Assembly: GCA_016793805.1 (NCBI GenBank) | Contig: JAEUIZ010000056.1 | Coordinates: 62,001 to 126,000, forward strand | Length of the DNA: 64,000 bases | DNA from: Phycisphaerae bacterium | GTDB taxonomy: Bacteria; Planctomycetota; Phycisphaerae; Phycisphaerales; UBA1924 | Direction of reading: 5' to 3' | In this document: in pieces, positions 34,610 through 43,278 of the stretch | Numbering within the stretch: the first letter of the stretch is position 1 | How the letters are laid out: every line of letters begins with the position of its first letter | The notes under the pieces: model-generated | The model's input: only the letters and a program-made list of their open reading frames with translations | What the model was told of the DNA's origin: nothing | Databases searched by the model: none | Position numbers and translations under genes: made by a program

Positions 34610-36049
34610 TCAGGAGGCGGCGTGGCCGAGTGGAGCGGGAGCGGCGTTCTGGGTCGGATCGTCGGCGGTCGAGCGGATCGGGAGGCCCAGCGCCTCGGCG
34701 AGGGAACGGCCCTGGACGACGGCGCGTCGAGCGGCGGCGAGGGCGTCGGCCATGGGGCAAGCGGGGGCGGAGGCGAGGGCGTGGCCGACGGCGAGAACGG
34801 CGCCGGCGTCGATGCGCTCGGCGGGGCGTGCGAGGGAGAAGCGTTCGGGCTCGCCCACGAGTCGGACGACGAGCCCCGCGTCGGCGAGGCGCGCGATGAG
34901 GGCGGCGGCGAGCGGGAGCGGGAGGTTGGCGTCCTTGGCGAGGGCGTCGGTGGAGGCGGGCTCGCCACGATCGAAGCGAGCGGCGAGCGCGCCCATGATG
35001 GCGAGGGCGGCGGTGGGATCGACGATGGCGGGGACGGGGGTGTCGGCAGGGGCGGCGCGGGAGCGCCGGCCGTGCTGGATGGAGTGGCTCGTTTGCAGGC
35101 CGAGGAGGACGATGAGCCAGGTGACGTAGATCCAGAGGAGGAAGAGGGGGAGGACGGCGATGGCGCCGTAGAGGCGCTGGTAGCCGGCGGAGCGGGCGAG
35201 GTACTGTGCGAAGCCCCACTTGCTGGCCTCCCAGAGGACGGCGGCGAGGACGGCGCCGCAGAGTGCGGGCCAGAGGCGGACGCGGGTGTTGGGGACGACG
35301 GTGTAGGCGAGGAGGAGGAGGAGGGTGGAGAGGACGACGGTGGAGCCGTAGCCGATGAGCATGGGGGCGAGGGCGCCGGGTGAGGCGCCGTCGCCGGCGC
35401 GGATCTCGCGGGCGAGCCAGGAGGCGAAGCGTTCGGTGACGAGGAAGGTGGCGCCGATGCCGAGGGTCCCGAGGGTGAGGAGGGTCCAGTATTGGGTGAT
35501 GCGTCGGACCCAGGATCGACCGATGGGGACGCGGTAGATCTGGTTGAAGGCGCGCTCGACCTCGACGAGCATGGCGATGGCGGCGTAGATGAGGGCGGCG
35601 AGGCCGACGGCGGTGAGGGCGCGGAAGTCCAAGGTGCGGACGCGGTCGACGAGGGCGCGGATCATCTCGTCGACGCGTGCGGAGCCGGTGGTTTCGAGCG
35701 CGCGGTCGGGTGCGGCGGCCGGGGACTGGCTCGCGGCGGGATCGGGCAGGGGCGGCTCGTGGCCCTCGGGGAAGGGGCCCATGAGAGCGGGGTTGTCGGC
35801 GGCGCCGATGGCGCTGAGGCCGGTGAAGCGGAGGGCCTTGTTGAGGGCCTCGGTGATGTCCTGGTCGGTGGCGAAGAGTCGCATGGCGAGCAGGGCGACG
35901 ACGATCATGGGGACGAGGCTGAAGATGGTGCGATAGGAGAGGGCGGCGGCCATCTGGGGGAGGCGCGAGCGCTGGGCCTCGCTGGCGGCGGCGCGGACGA
36001 GCGAGGCGGCGGGCTCGATGGCGCCGCGGGCCCTGCGGTGGAGGGACAT
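34610..36049 (-). CDS. YihY/BrkB-family membrane protein with C-terminal winged-helix-like domain
   Basis: 479 aa. Six or so membrane segments typical of UPF0761: AALSYRTIFSLVPMIVVALL, AAIAMLVEVERAFNQIYRV, ITQYWTLLTLGTLGIGATFL and others; the RSWVRRITQYWTLLT motif is diagnostic. A Pro/Ala-rich loop of about 50 residues interrupts the first half. The C-terminal 130 residues include a domain resembling an Rrf2/HTH fold (STDALAKDANLPLPLAAALI), as in other long YihY proteins. Its ATG shares a base with the upstream stop (TGATG), so it is coupled to the pseudouridine synthase-like gene. Function not established. Confidence 0.88.
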   Translation of the reverse strand: MSLHRRARGAIEPAASLVRAAASEAQRSRLPQMAAALSYRTIFSLVPMIVVALLAMRLFATDQDITEALNKALRFTGLSAIGAADNPALMGPFPEGHEPPLPDPAASQSPAAAPDRALETTGSARVDEMIRALVDRVRTLDFRALTAVGLAALIYAAIAMLVEVERAFNQIYRVPIGRSWVRRITQYWTLLTLGTLGIGATFLVTERFASWLAREIRAGDGASPGALAPMLIGYGSTVVLSTLLLLLAYTVVPNTRVRLWPALCGAVLAAVLWEASKWGFAQYLARSAGYQRLYGAIAVLPLFLLWIYVTWLIVLLGLQTSHSIQHGRRSRAAPADTPVPAIVDPTAALAIMGALAARFDRGEPASTDALAKDANLPLPLAAALIARLADAGLVVRLVGEPERFSLARPAERIDAGAVLAVGHALASAPACPMADALAAARRAVVQGRSLAEALGLPIRSTADDPTQNAAPAPLGHAAS

Positions 36050-36933
36050 CACGGGCGAACTCCGGGTTGTTCAACGTTCGCGTCGAGGGAGTCGCGGGTC
36101 GAGGTCGGGCGCGGGGCGGATCGGGGGCGTGTGCCGTCGCGTGCGGGGCGTGTGGCGGCGCGGAGTGCGGCGATCTCGGCGCGTTCGAGTTCGCGCCAGG
36201 CGCCGCGGGCGACGCCGACGAGTTCGAGGGGTCCGATGGCGACGCGCTCGAGGTGCTTGGCGGGGCTGCCGAGGGTGGCGAGGAGGTCGGCGATGTCGGA
36301 GGTTCGGCCCTCGGGGATGGTGATTTCGAGTCTCGACTTGAGGGCGTCGGCGTCGAGAAGGCGGAGGGCGACGCGGCGGGCGCCGGGGCGGTCGATCTTG
36401 CCGGCGCGGCGGTCGTGGACCTTCTGCAACTTGTTGAGTTCGCGTTCGAGGCGCGAGACGGCCGGGGCGTCGAGGGTTCCGCGGATGGTGGCGATGTAGC
36501 GGCGGGTGACGCCGAACTTCGGGTGGGTGAGGCGGTTGACGAGGCGTCCGTCGTTGGTGAGGAGGACGAGGCCGGTGGCGTCGAAGGGGAGCCTTCCGGC
36601 GACGACGAGGCGTGAGGCGCCGGGGTGGCGGACGAGGGAGGCGACGGTCTTGCGGCCCATGCCGGGCTCATCGGCGGAGGTGGCCAGGACGCGCGCGGGC
36701 TTGTTGAGCATGACGTAGACGGGCCTGACGCGGGCGCGTCGGAGGGGCTTGCCGTCGACCTCGACGCGGTCGTTGCGTGGATCGACGAAGACGGGGAGTT
36801 CGCGGACGGCGCGACCGTTGACGCGGACGCGGCCCTCCTCGATGAGGCGTTCGCAGGCGCGGCGGGCGCCGATGCCGGCGGCGGCCATGAGACGCTGGAG
36901 GCGGACGCCGGGATTGGCCTTGGGTGCGGGCAT
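36049..36933 (-). CDS. RluB/RsuA-family pseudouridine synthase-like protein with altered catalytic motif
   Basis: 294 aa from ATG 36933. Family enzymes isomerise U to pseudouridine in rRNA. Seen: an N-terminal S4 domain (VRLQRLMAAAGIGARRACER, then RVRVNGRAV), the linker YVMLNKPARVLATS, and the catalytic region read as GRLPFDATGLVLLTNDG. The family has GRLDxDTxGL, where the first Asp is the nucleophile-like catalytic residue; here that codon is CCC (Pro). HPKFGVTRRYIA and KSRLEITIPEGR follow as usual. So the fold is intact but the key Asp appears lost; the protein may be inactive, or act as an RNA-binding factor. Confidence 0.88.
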   Translation of the reverse strand: MPAPKANPGVRLQRLMAAAGIGARRACERLIEEGRVRVNGRAVRELPVFVDPRNDRVEVDGKPLRRARVRPVYVMLNKPARVLATSADEPGMGRKTVASLVRHPGASRLVVAGRLPFDATGLVLLTNDGRLVNRLTHPKFGVTRRYIATIRGTLDAPAVSRLERELNKLQKVHDRRAGKIDRPGARRVALRLLDADALKSRLEITIPEGRTSDIADLLATLGSPAKHLERVAIGPLELVGVARGAWRELERAEIAALRAATRPARDGTRPRSAPRPTSTRDSLDANVEQPGVRP

Positions 36934-37084
36934 GGAATCGGAAGGGTAGGAGACGGCGACGGGGGCCCGGGCGGGGATGGGGCGGCGCGGGGCGTGGCGG
37001 GAAGGCCCGAGAAGCCTCAAGGGAGAGGATCGGCGGGCCGATGCAGGGACTGAAGGGGAAGGCGCCCCAGAGACGGAGGCCGGC

Positions 37085-37933
37085 ATGGCAACGCGACCGA
37101 TCACGGTGAAGCCCGCGCAGGAGGTGTTGGAGCACGTGTTCGTGTCGCCGCGGGTGGTGGATCGGACGGCGTACGAGGAGATGACGGCGGAGTTGCGCGG
37201 TCTGGCGGAGCGAGTGGGGGAGCAGGCGCGGGCGCTGGCGTCGTCGTCGGCGGAGGCGGAGGCGGCGCGGGCGAGCGCGGCGAAGTCGGCGCTGGACGTG
37301 CTGCAGCGGGTGACGCAGGCGGAGCGGCAGTTGGGCGCGGCGCTGGGCCGGGTGACGGAGGCGAGCGCGCTGGCGGAATCGGCGGCGGAGCGTGCGACGC
37401 GCGGGCACGAGGCGATGGCGACGCTGGCATCGGCGGCGACGGAGCACCTCAAGGCGTTCGAGGCGGGGTGCGCCGAGGCGGTGCGGGACGCGACGCAGCG
37501 GCTGAACACGGTGCGGGTGGACCTGGACACGCGGTTCTCGGCGGTGACGGCGATCGCGGGGCTGCGGATGCAGCGGGCGCGGGTGGACCTGGACGCGCAG
37601 GCGGAGGCGATGGAGCGGGAGGCGACGAACGCGGCGGAGCGGTCGCGGACGGCGATCACGGACGCGGTGCGGGCGCTGGACGCGGACCTGGTGCCGCGGG
37701 TGGCGGCGCTGCGGGACGCGCTGGAGGACGCGGAGCGTCGCGCGGACGAGGCGCTGATGCGGGTGTCGCGGCTGAGCGGCGCGGAACTGGCGCCGATCGA
37801 GGCGTTGTGCGAGCGGCTGGAGCGGGCGGTGACGGAGGCGACGCGCGCGGGGATGGCGCTCGCCAAGGCCGCGGCCCCGGCACGGGCTGCGACGAGGGCG
37901 AAGCCCGGGCCCGGTCGGGCGCGCAAGGCGTAG
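37085..37933 (+). CDS. coiled-coil protein of unknown function
   Basis: 282 aa, GGAGG upstream of ATG 37085. No signal peptide or membrane segment. Almost the whole chain is predicted helix with long heptad-like Ala/Glu/Arg runs (LRGLAERVGEQARALASSSA; ARVDLDAQAEAMEREATNAA), and a basic C terminus. Such proteins may be cytoskeletal or nucleoid scaffolds. The function is not recognised. Divergent from the RluB-like gene, with a 151-nt gap in which I see no RNA gene. Confidence 0.8.
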   Translation: MATRPITVKPAQEVLEHVFVSPRVVDRTAYEEMTAELRGLAERVGEQARALASSSAEAEAARASAAKSALDVLQRVTQAERQLGAALGRVTEASALAESAAERATRGHEAMATLASAATEHLKAFEAGCAEAVRDATQRLNTVRVDLDTRFSAVTAIAGLRMQRARVDLDAQAEAMEREATNAAERSRTAITDAVRALDADLVPRVAALRDALEDAERRADEALMRVSRLSGAELAPIEALCERLERAVTEATRAGMALAKAAAPARAATRAKPGPGRARKA

Positions 37934-37963
37934 CACGACGCCGGACCTGCTCTTGCTTCGGGC

Positions 37964-39604
37964 GTGGCGGGTGCAACGATCACGGCACGTCCCGGCGTGG
38001 AACCCTCGCGCACCCATCACGCAGCACGCGGCCTCCTGGGCGCCCTGGCGCTCGTGGGCGTGGTGACGCTGGCGCGTCTGGCGTACCTGGCGTTCGTGTC
38101 GCCGTACACGCTGGCCGAAGACGAGGCGCACTACTGGGAATGGAGCCGGCGGCTGGAGTGGTCGTACTACTCGAAGGGCCCCGGTGTGGCGTGGGCGATC
38201 GCGGCCTCGACGTGGGCGGCGCGCGGGCTGGGGCTGGCGCTGAGCGAGTTCTGGGTGCGGGTGCCTGCGGTGGTGTCGTCGGCGGCGTTGCTCGCGGCGC
38301 TGGCGGTGCTGGGGTCGCGGGTGGATCGGGACGGCGGCGCGAGGCGGGCGGTGCTGGCGGGGTTGTTCGTTCCGGCGTTCTTCATCGCCGGGCTGCTCAT
38401 GACGATCGACTCGCCGCTGCTGGCGTGCTGGGCGTGGGCGATCGTGTTTGCGCACGACGCGATGCGGCGAGGCGGCCGCTGGGCGTGGGTCGGGCTGGGC
38501 GTAGCGATCGGGCTGGGGTTCCTGTTCAAGTACACGATCCTGCTGCTGGTGCCGGGGCTGGTGCTGTATGCGGTTGGCGGTCGCGCGGGCCTGCGTCTGG
38601 CGGACGGGTGGCGGCGTTGGCTGCTCGCGGGGCTGGTCGTGGCGGCGCTGGGGCTCGTGCCGGTGCTCATCTGGAACGCGGGGCACGGCTGGGTGACGGT
38701 GCGGCACCTGCTTGGGCACCTCGGGCTGCCCGGGGGCGACATGCCTCCCACGCAAGGAAGCGGGGGGTGGCGTTATTCACCGACGTGGACGCTCGAACTC
38801 GTCGGGGGGCAGGTGGGGCTGATCGGCCCGCTCGTGGCGATCATGGCGTGGGCGTCGTGGCGTGTCTGGCGGGCGCGGCGCACAGAGGCCGGCGACGCGG
38901 ACGCGATGCTGCTGGTGTGGTCGGCGCTGCCGATCTTCGGGTTCTATCTCGTGGTGAGCGTGGTGGCGGAGCCCGAGTCGAACTGGCCGATAGCGGGGTT
39001 CGTGGGGCTGGTGCCTCTGGCGGCGCGGGGCGCGGGGATCGGGGGCCCGAGGTGGGTGCGTCGGGTGTGGCGAGCGGCGGTGGTGGTGGTGGTGGTGATG
39101 GTGGTGCTGGGGGCGCGCGCGGACCTGGTGGTGGAGTCGTCGATCATGCGGGCGGTGCGTGCGCCGCTGGCGGGGCTGGGGCTGGTGGAGGCGGATCGCC
39201 CGCTGGTTCCGGTGCAGCGGATCACGGGGGCGCGCACGATGGCGGCGGACGCGGACCGGCTGGTGCGGGAGTTGCGAGGGGAGACGGGGCTGGAGCCGTT
39301 CGTGGTGGCGAAGCACTACGGGCGTGCGAGCCTGCTGGCGTTCTATATGGAAGGGCGACCGACGGTGTATTGCGCGAGCGGGAAGGGTCCGGGTCGGCGG
39401 ACGCAGTACGATCTGTGGCGAGAGACGAGCCTGGAGGATGCGGGGCTGCTGGGCAGGCCGGCGGTGCTGGTGGGGGGCGATTGGGAGGCGTGGACGTGGG
39501 CGTTCGATCGGGTGCGTGAGGTCGGTCCATTGCGGGGCGAGACGAAGAGGAATCGGATGACGTACGTGGGGTACGCGTATCGCTTCTGGGATCGGTACCC
39601 GTGA
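37964..39604 (+). CDS. ArnT/PMT-like glycosyltransferase (GT39/GT83 type)
   Basis: 546 aa from GTG 37964 (GTG 37994 is an alternative). A multi-pass membrane enzyme using a polyprenyl-linked sugar donor. Seen: LARLAYLAFVSPYTLAEDEA with DEAHYWEWSRRLEWSYYSKG, the hallmark acidic loop of ArnT-like enzymes, at residues about 50-75, then about ten hydrophobic segments (roughly residues 25-400) and a soluble C-terminal domain of about 150 residues. The next gene overlaps by 4 nt and encodes a PAP2 phosphatase that may recycle or dephosphorylate the polyprenyl carrier. Confidence 0.88.
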   Translation: MAGATITARPGVEPSRTHHAARGLLGALALVGVVTLARLAYLAFVSPYTLAEDEAHYWEWSRRLEWSYYSKGPGVAWAIAASTWAARGLGLALSEFWVRVPAVVSSAALLAALAVLGSRVDRDGGARRAVLAGLFVPAFFIAGLLMTIDSPLLACWAWAIVFAHDAMRRGGRWAWVGLGVAIGLGFLFKYTILLLVPGLVLYAVGGRAGLRLADGWRRWLLAGLVVAALGLVPVLIWNAGHGWVTVRHLLGHLGLPGGDMPPTQGSGGWRYSPTWTLELVGGQVGLIGPLVAIMAWASWRVWRARRTEAGDADAMLLVWSALPIFGFYLVVSVVAEPESNWPIAGFVGLVPLAARGAGIGGPRWVRRVWRAAVVVVVVMVVLGARADLVVESSIMRAVRAPLAGLGLVEADRPLVPVQRITGARTMAADADRLVRELRGETGLEPFVVAKHYGRASLLAFYMEGRPTVYCASGKGPGRRTQYDLWRETSLEDAGLLGRPAVLVGGDWEAWTWAFDRVREVGPLRGETKRNRMTYVGYAYRFWDRYP

Positions 39605-40281
39605 GCCGGTACCTGTTTCCGTTTGAGCGGCGGGTGGTGTGGGGGCGTCGCCGGCGAGCGCTGGTGCTGGTGCTGGTGGGGTATTTGGTGGTGCGTGCGC
39701 TGGACGGGGTGGTGTACCGTGCGCTGGACGTGGGGTATAACAAGGTCGAGGGTCCGGGGCTGCGGGATCGGCTGGCGGGCAAGGACTGGATGGAGTTCTT
39801 GCGTGCGGCGGGGTACTGGCCGACGTGGCTGGCGCTCGCGTTGGCGGTGGGGCTGGCGGGGTCGAAGCGGGGCGGGGGTGCGGAGCGGGCGCGAGCCGCG
39901 GCGGGGCTGGCGCTGGCGCCGGCGCTGGCGGGGCTGCTGGCGGAGGTGATGAAGGTGGTGATGGGTCGGCAGCGACCGATCGGCAACGGCGTGGCGGAGG
40001 GTGCGCACGTCTTCAAGGGCTTCATCGAGCGATTCACCGATCCGGGGAACCTGGGTCTCCCGAGCAGCCACGTGGCGTGCGCGTTCGGGGGGGCGGCGGC
40101 GGTGTGGATGTTCTGGGGCCGGGCGGGATGGGTCGCGGTGGTGCTGGCGAGCGGGTGCGGGCTGTCGCGGATGCTGCTGGGCGCGCACTTCGCGACGGAC
40201 GTGTACGCTGGGGCGATCGTGGGGGTGGTGGCGGCGCGCGTGGTGTGCGGCGTGCCGCGAAAGGGCGTGCTTCTGCCTTGA
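39601..40281 (+). CDS. PAP2-family membrane phosphatase
   Basis: 226 aa from GTG 39601, overlapping the previous stop (GTGA). Lipid phosphatase of the acid phosphatase superfamily. Seen: KVVMGRQRP (motif 1, KxxxxxxRP), LPSSHVACAF (motif 2, PSxH), SRMLLGAHFATDV (motif 3, SRxxxxxHxxxD), and five or six membrane helices. Substrate could be undecaprenyl diphosphate, phosphatidylglycerol phosphate or a lipid A phosphate. Its pairing with an ArnT-like transferase favours polyprenyl phosphate or lipid A modification. Confidence 0.9.
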   Translation: MSRYLFPFERRVVWGRRRRALVLVLVGYLVVRALDGVVYRALDVGYNKVEGPGLRDRLAGKDWMEFLRAAGYWPTWLALALAVGLAGSKRGGGAERARAAAGLALAPALAGLLAEVMKVVMGRQRPIGNGVAEGAHVFKGFIERFTDPGNLGLPSSHVACAFGGAAAVWMFWGRAGWVAVVLASGCGLSRMLLGAHFATDVYAGAIVGVVAARVVCGVPRKGVLLP

Positions 40282-40288
40282 GGGACCG

Positions 40289-41443
40289 ATGAGCCTGCTG
40301 GACCGGTACATCGCGCGGCAGTACGTGATCAACGCGGTGGTGTTGCTGGTGATCCTGTGCTCGTTCGTGGTGGCGATCGACGTGGCCCTGAACCTGAGCC
40401 GGTACTGGAACTCGGACTATTTCCGGGAGATGGGCGAGGGGGGTGCGAGCGGGGTTCGGCGGGCGGCGATCGTGGCGCTGCTGGTGGCGGACCTGTGGTG
40501 GCCGCGGCTGTTGAACTTGTACAACCTGTTGATCGGGCTGGTGCTGGTGGGGGCGATGGGGTTCACGTGCGCGCAGTTGGTTCGTCATCGGGAGTTGGTG
40601 GCGGTGCTGACGAGCGGGCGGAGTCTGCAGCGGTGCGCGTGGCCGTTCGTGGGCGTGGCGCTGGGGTTCACGGTGCTGCAAGGGATCAACCAGGAGGTGG
40701 TGATCCCGCGGATCGCGCCGCTGCTGACGCGTGACCAGGGGGACGCCGGGAAGCGGACGCTGGGGGCGTCGCGGGTGCCCCCGGTGGCGGACAGCCAGGG
40801 CCGGCTGTACTACGCGAAGTCGTTCGACGCGGACGCGGGTGTGCTCGAGGACCTGTACGTGTGGGAGCGCGAGGCGGGCGGGCTGACGAACGGGCGGATC
40901 CACGCGGCGCGGGCGCGGTGGCGCGACGGGGGCTGGGACCTGGAGGGAGCGGCCCGCGAGGGCGTCAACCAGGCGTCCGGCGGAGTGGTGGAGGTCCCAT
41001 CGCGCCTCGTGACCGATCTCGACCCGACGCTGCTGAAGATCCGGCGGTTCGCGAACTTCGGGAGCAACATCTCGTGGTCGCAGGCGCGGCGGATGGCGTC
41101 GCGGATGGAGGGGGTGGGGGGCGGGGAGGCCGCGGGGGCGGACTCGGACCAGACTCGGCGGACGCGCGACCTCTTGGCGCGGGTGGGGCTGGGGCGGATG
41201 TCGGGGATGCTGTCGAACCTGCTGGCGCTGGTGATCGCGCTGTCGTTCTTCCTGGTGCGTGAGCCGCAGGGGATGGTGGGCCGGGCGCTGCGGTGCGCGC
41301 CGGTGAGCATGGCGGCGCTGGTGGGCGGGACGCTGGGGACGACGGCGCCGATCCCCGGGGTGCCGGCGGCGGTGTCGGTGTTCATCCCGGTCATGGTGCT
41401 GCTCCCGATCGCGGCGGGGCTGTGGTCGCGGGTGAGGAGTTGA
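40289..41443 (+). CDS. LptF/LptG-family permease
   Basis: 384 aa from ATG 40289, 7 nt after the PAP2 stop. LptF and LptG form the membrane part of the LPS-extracting ABC transporter. Seen: the N-terminal SLLDRYIARQYVINAVVLLV and LLNLYNLLIGLVLVGAMGFT, LVRHRELVAVLTSGRSLQR (the coupling helix region), a beta-jellyroll-like middle domain (YYAKSFDADAGVLEDLYVWE) and C-terminal helices. A second LptF/G-like gene lies at 59309, so F and G are in separate loci. Confidence 0.9.
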   Translation: MSLLDRYIARQYVINAVVLLVILCSFVVAIDVALNLSRYWNSDYFREMGEGGASGVRRAAIVALLVADLWWPRLLNLYNLLIGLVLVGAMGFTCAQLVRHRELVAVLTSGRSLQRCAWPFVGVALGFTVLQGINQEVVIPRIAPLLTRDQGDAGKRTLGASRVPPVADSQGRLYYAKSFDADAGVLEDLYVWEREAGGLTNGRIHAARARWRDGGWDLEGAAREGVNQASGGVVEVPSRLVTDLDPTLLKIRRFANFGSNISWSQARRMASRMEGVGGGEAAGADSDQTRRTRDLLARVGLGRMSGMLSNLLALVIALSFFLVREPQGMVGRALRCAPVSMAALVGGTLGTTAPIPGVPAAVSVFIPVMVLLPIAAGLWSRVRS

Positions 41444-41485
41444 GCGAGCGACGCGGCGCGGGCGGGTTGGCGGTACGATCGGGGC

Positions 41486-42775
41486 ATGGCCTCGGTCGTT
41501 TTCTATTTCCAGATCCACCAGCCGTTCCGCCTGAAGCGGTACTCGGTCTTCGACTCGCACCCGTTCTACTTTGACACGGAGAAGAACGGGGCGATCTGCA
41601 AGAAGGTGGCGGACAAGTGCTACCGCCCGGCGACGCGGCTGATGCTGGACCTGGTGCGTCGGCACAAGGGGCGGTTCCGGGTCTCGTACGCGATCACGGG
41701 CGTGGCGCTGGATCAGATGGAGGAGTTCTGCCCGGACGTGATCGACCTGTTCAAGGGGCTGGCGGACTCGGGGTGCTGCGAGTTCCTGGCCGAGACGTAC
41801 CACCACTCGCTCTCGTTCCTGTACTCGCCGCAGGAGTTCCTGGAGCAGGTAGATCGGCACGCGGCGCGGATCGAGTCGCTGTTCGGGCAGACGCCGCGGG
41901 TCTTTCGGAACACGGAACTGATCTACCACAACGACCTGTCGCGGTTCCTGGCGAAGCAGAAGGACGCCCGCGGTCGTCCGCGGTTCGCGGGGTGCATCTG
42001 CGAGGGGGCGGATCGGCTGCTGGGGTATCGGTCGCCGAACTACGTGTACCGTCCGCCGGCGGAGCACGGCAAGCCGCTGATGGGCGCGGGGGGCCGGCCG
42101 TTCGGGCTGCTGCTCAAGAACTATCGGTTGTCGGACGACATCGCGTTCCGGTTCTCGAACCGGGGGTGGTCGGAGTGGCCGCTGACGGCGGAGAAGTTCG
42201 CGACGTGGGTGAACCAGATCAACGGGGACGGGTTCCTGTGCAACCTGTTCATGGACTACGAGACGTTCGGGGAGCACCAGTGGGCGGACACGGGGATCTT
42301 CCCGTTTCTGGAGGCGCTCCCGGAGAAGGTGTTCGACGTGAACCCCGGGCACAACCACTTCATCACGCCGTCGATGGCGCTGGCGGAGTTCGACGCGGTG
42401 GGGGAGTACGACGTGCCGCAGTTCATCTCGTGGGCGGACACGGAGCGTGACCTGACGGCGTGGCGTGGGAACGCGATGCAGGGGAACGCGCTGGAGGAGT
42501 GCTATCGGCTCGAGCGTGGGATCAAGCATCGGGTGGCGCGGGCGGAGGAATCCGGCGACGCGGACAAGATCGCCGAGGCGCGGCACCTGCTCGAGGACTG
42601 GCGGAAACTGACGACGAGCGACCATTTCTATTACATGTGCACGAAGTTCTGGGCGGACGGGGACGTGCACAAGTACTTCTCGCCGTACGACTCGCCGTAC
42701 GACTCGTATATCAACTACATGAACGTTCTTGACAGCGTGCGGACGCGGATGGCCGGGGAGCCGGCGCGGCGATAG
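41486..42775 (+). CDS. glycoside hydrolase family 57 (alpha-amylase/branching-type)
   Basis: 429 aa. GH57 enzymes act on alpha-glucans by a retaining mechanism. Seen: the HQPFRL start, FLAETYHHSLSFLYS, FRNTELIYHNDL (with the Glu nucleophile region), GADRLLGYRSPNYVYRP, and FMDYETFGEHQWADTGIF holding the acid Asp. The C-terminal HFYYMCTKFWADGDVHKYFSPYDSPYDS (split here) is also found in GH57 amylases: HFYYMCTKFWADGD and HKYFSPYDSPYDS. Cytoplasmic: no signal peptide. Likely storage glycogen or maltodextrin metabolism. Confidence 0.93.
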   Translation: MASVVFYFQIHQPFRLKRYSVFDSHPFYFDTEKNGAICKKVADKCYRPATRLMLDLVRRHKGRFRVSYAITGVALDQMEEFCPDVIDLFKGLADSGCCEFLAETYHHSLSFLYSPQEFLEQVDRHAARIESLFGQTPRVFRNTELIYHNDLSRFLAKQKDARGRPRFAGCICEGADRLLGYRSPNYVYRPPAEHGKPLMGAGGRPFGLLLKNYRLSDDIAFRFSNRGWSEWPLTAEKFATWVNQINGDGFLCNLFMDYETFGEHQWADTGIFPFLEALPEKVFDVNPGHNHFITPSMALAEFDAVGEYDVPQFISWADTERDLTAWRGNAMQGNALEECYRLERGIKHRVARAEESGDADKIAEARHLLEDWRKLTTSDHFYYMCTKFWADGDVHKYFSPYDSPYDSYINYMNVLDSVRTRMAGEPARR

Positions 42776-42807
42776 GGCCCGGCAGGCCGGTCGACGCCAG
42801 CGAAAGC

Positions 42808-42833
42808 GCCCGGTTCTTCCCTGCAATCCGGGC
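42808..42833 (+). terminator. weak hairpin after the GH57 gene
   Basis: GCCCGG (42808-42813) and CCGGGC (42828-42833) could form a 6-bp stem with a 14-nt loop. The position, 33 nt after the stop, fits a terminator, but there is no U-tract. Confidence 0.3.
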
Positions 42834-42892
42834 CCTGGGCGCGGTCGCACGCGGGCTGCGTGGGTGTCGTGGTAGGGAGCGGAAGAACTATC

Positions 42893-42920
42893 TTGCGTTC
42901 CGGCAACCGCGCGGTATGCT
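42893..42920 (+). promoter_or_regulatory. candidate promoter of cassette B
   Basis: TTGCGT (42893-42898), 16 nt, TATGCT (42915-42920). Same layout and -35 sequence as the promoter of cassette A (21216-21243). The GTG start at 42994 is 73 nt downstream. Confidence 0.5.
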
Positions 42921-42993
42921 GGCGCGTACAGCATGGGCGAGCCCGTGCCTCGCGGCGTTCCGAGTCCGAGTTCTCGTTGACAAGGAGCCTCAG

Positions 42994-43278
42994 GTGAAGC
43001 GGATGGCGTGGATCATGGCGGCGTTGTTAGGGGGGGGGGGGTTGGGCGTGATTAGCGAGGCACAGGCCCAAGCGCCGGCGTGGGATCAGCAGCCGCGGGG
43101 TGATGGCAACAACCCAGGCGATGATGTTCCTGCTGGAATCGCGGCGTACTCGTTCTACAACGCGGGCTCGGGGACGCACCTGCATCGCGTGTTCACCACG
43201 AGCCGCTCGTTTGATTTTAGCGGCGGAACTGGCACGAACTGGCTGACGATCAAGCACAAGGAGTTGCCCCCGCCATGA
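42994..43278 (+). CDS. short secreted protein with a G12 tract in its signal peptide (cassette B, gene 1)
   Basis: 94 aa. Start GTG 42994 is chosen for AAGGAG at 42982-42987. The first residues, KRMAWIMAALLGGGG LGVISEAQAQ, form a signal peptide with an AQA-type cleavage site; the glycines are encoded by G12 (43030-43041), which is in frame. With G11 the frame would stop at a TGA (43049-43051) that overlaps a body-frame GTG. The mature protein is only about 65 residues, Asp/Asn- and Gly-rich, with no RCC1-like blades, and may be a remnant or a different partner. It ends overlapping the start of gene 2 (ATGA). Function unknown. Confidence 0.75.
   Translation: MKRMAWIMAALLGGGGLGVISEAQAQAPAWDQQPRGDGNNPGDDVPAGIAAYSFYNAGSGTHLHRVFTTSRSFDFSGGTGTNWLTIKHKELPPP
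43030..43041 (+). repeat. poly-G tract (G12) in a signal peptide coding region
   Basis: Twelve G in a row, 36 nt after the start codon, in the currently in-frame state. It is flanked by TTGTTA before and TTGGG after, close to the context of the G11 tract at 20998-21008 (TTA before, TTGGG after). Confidence 0.93.

Noticed and set aside
40068..40075. CCACGTGG core inside the PAP2 gene, and another at 63180-63187
   Set aside because: Only the 8-bp core matches parS, without TGT/ACA flanks; cores of this kind are expected by chance in GC-rich DNA.
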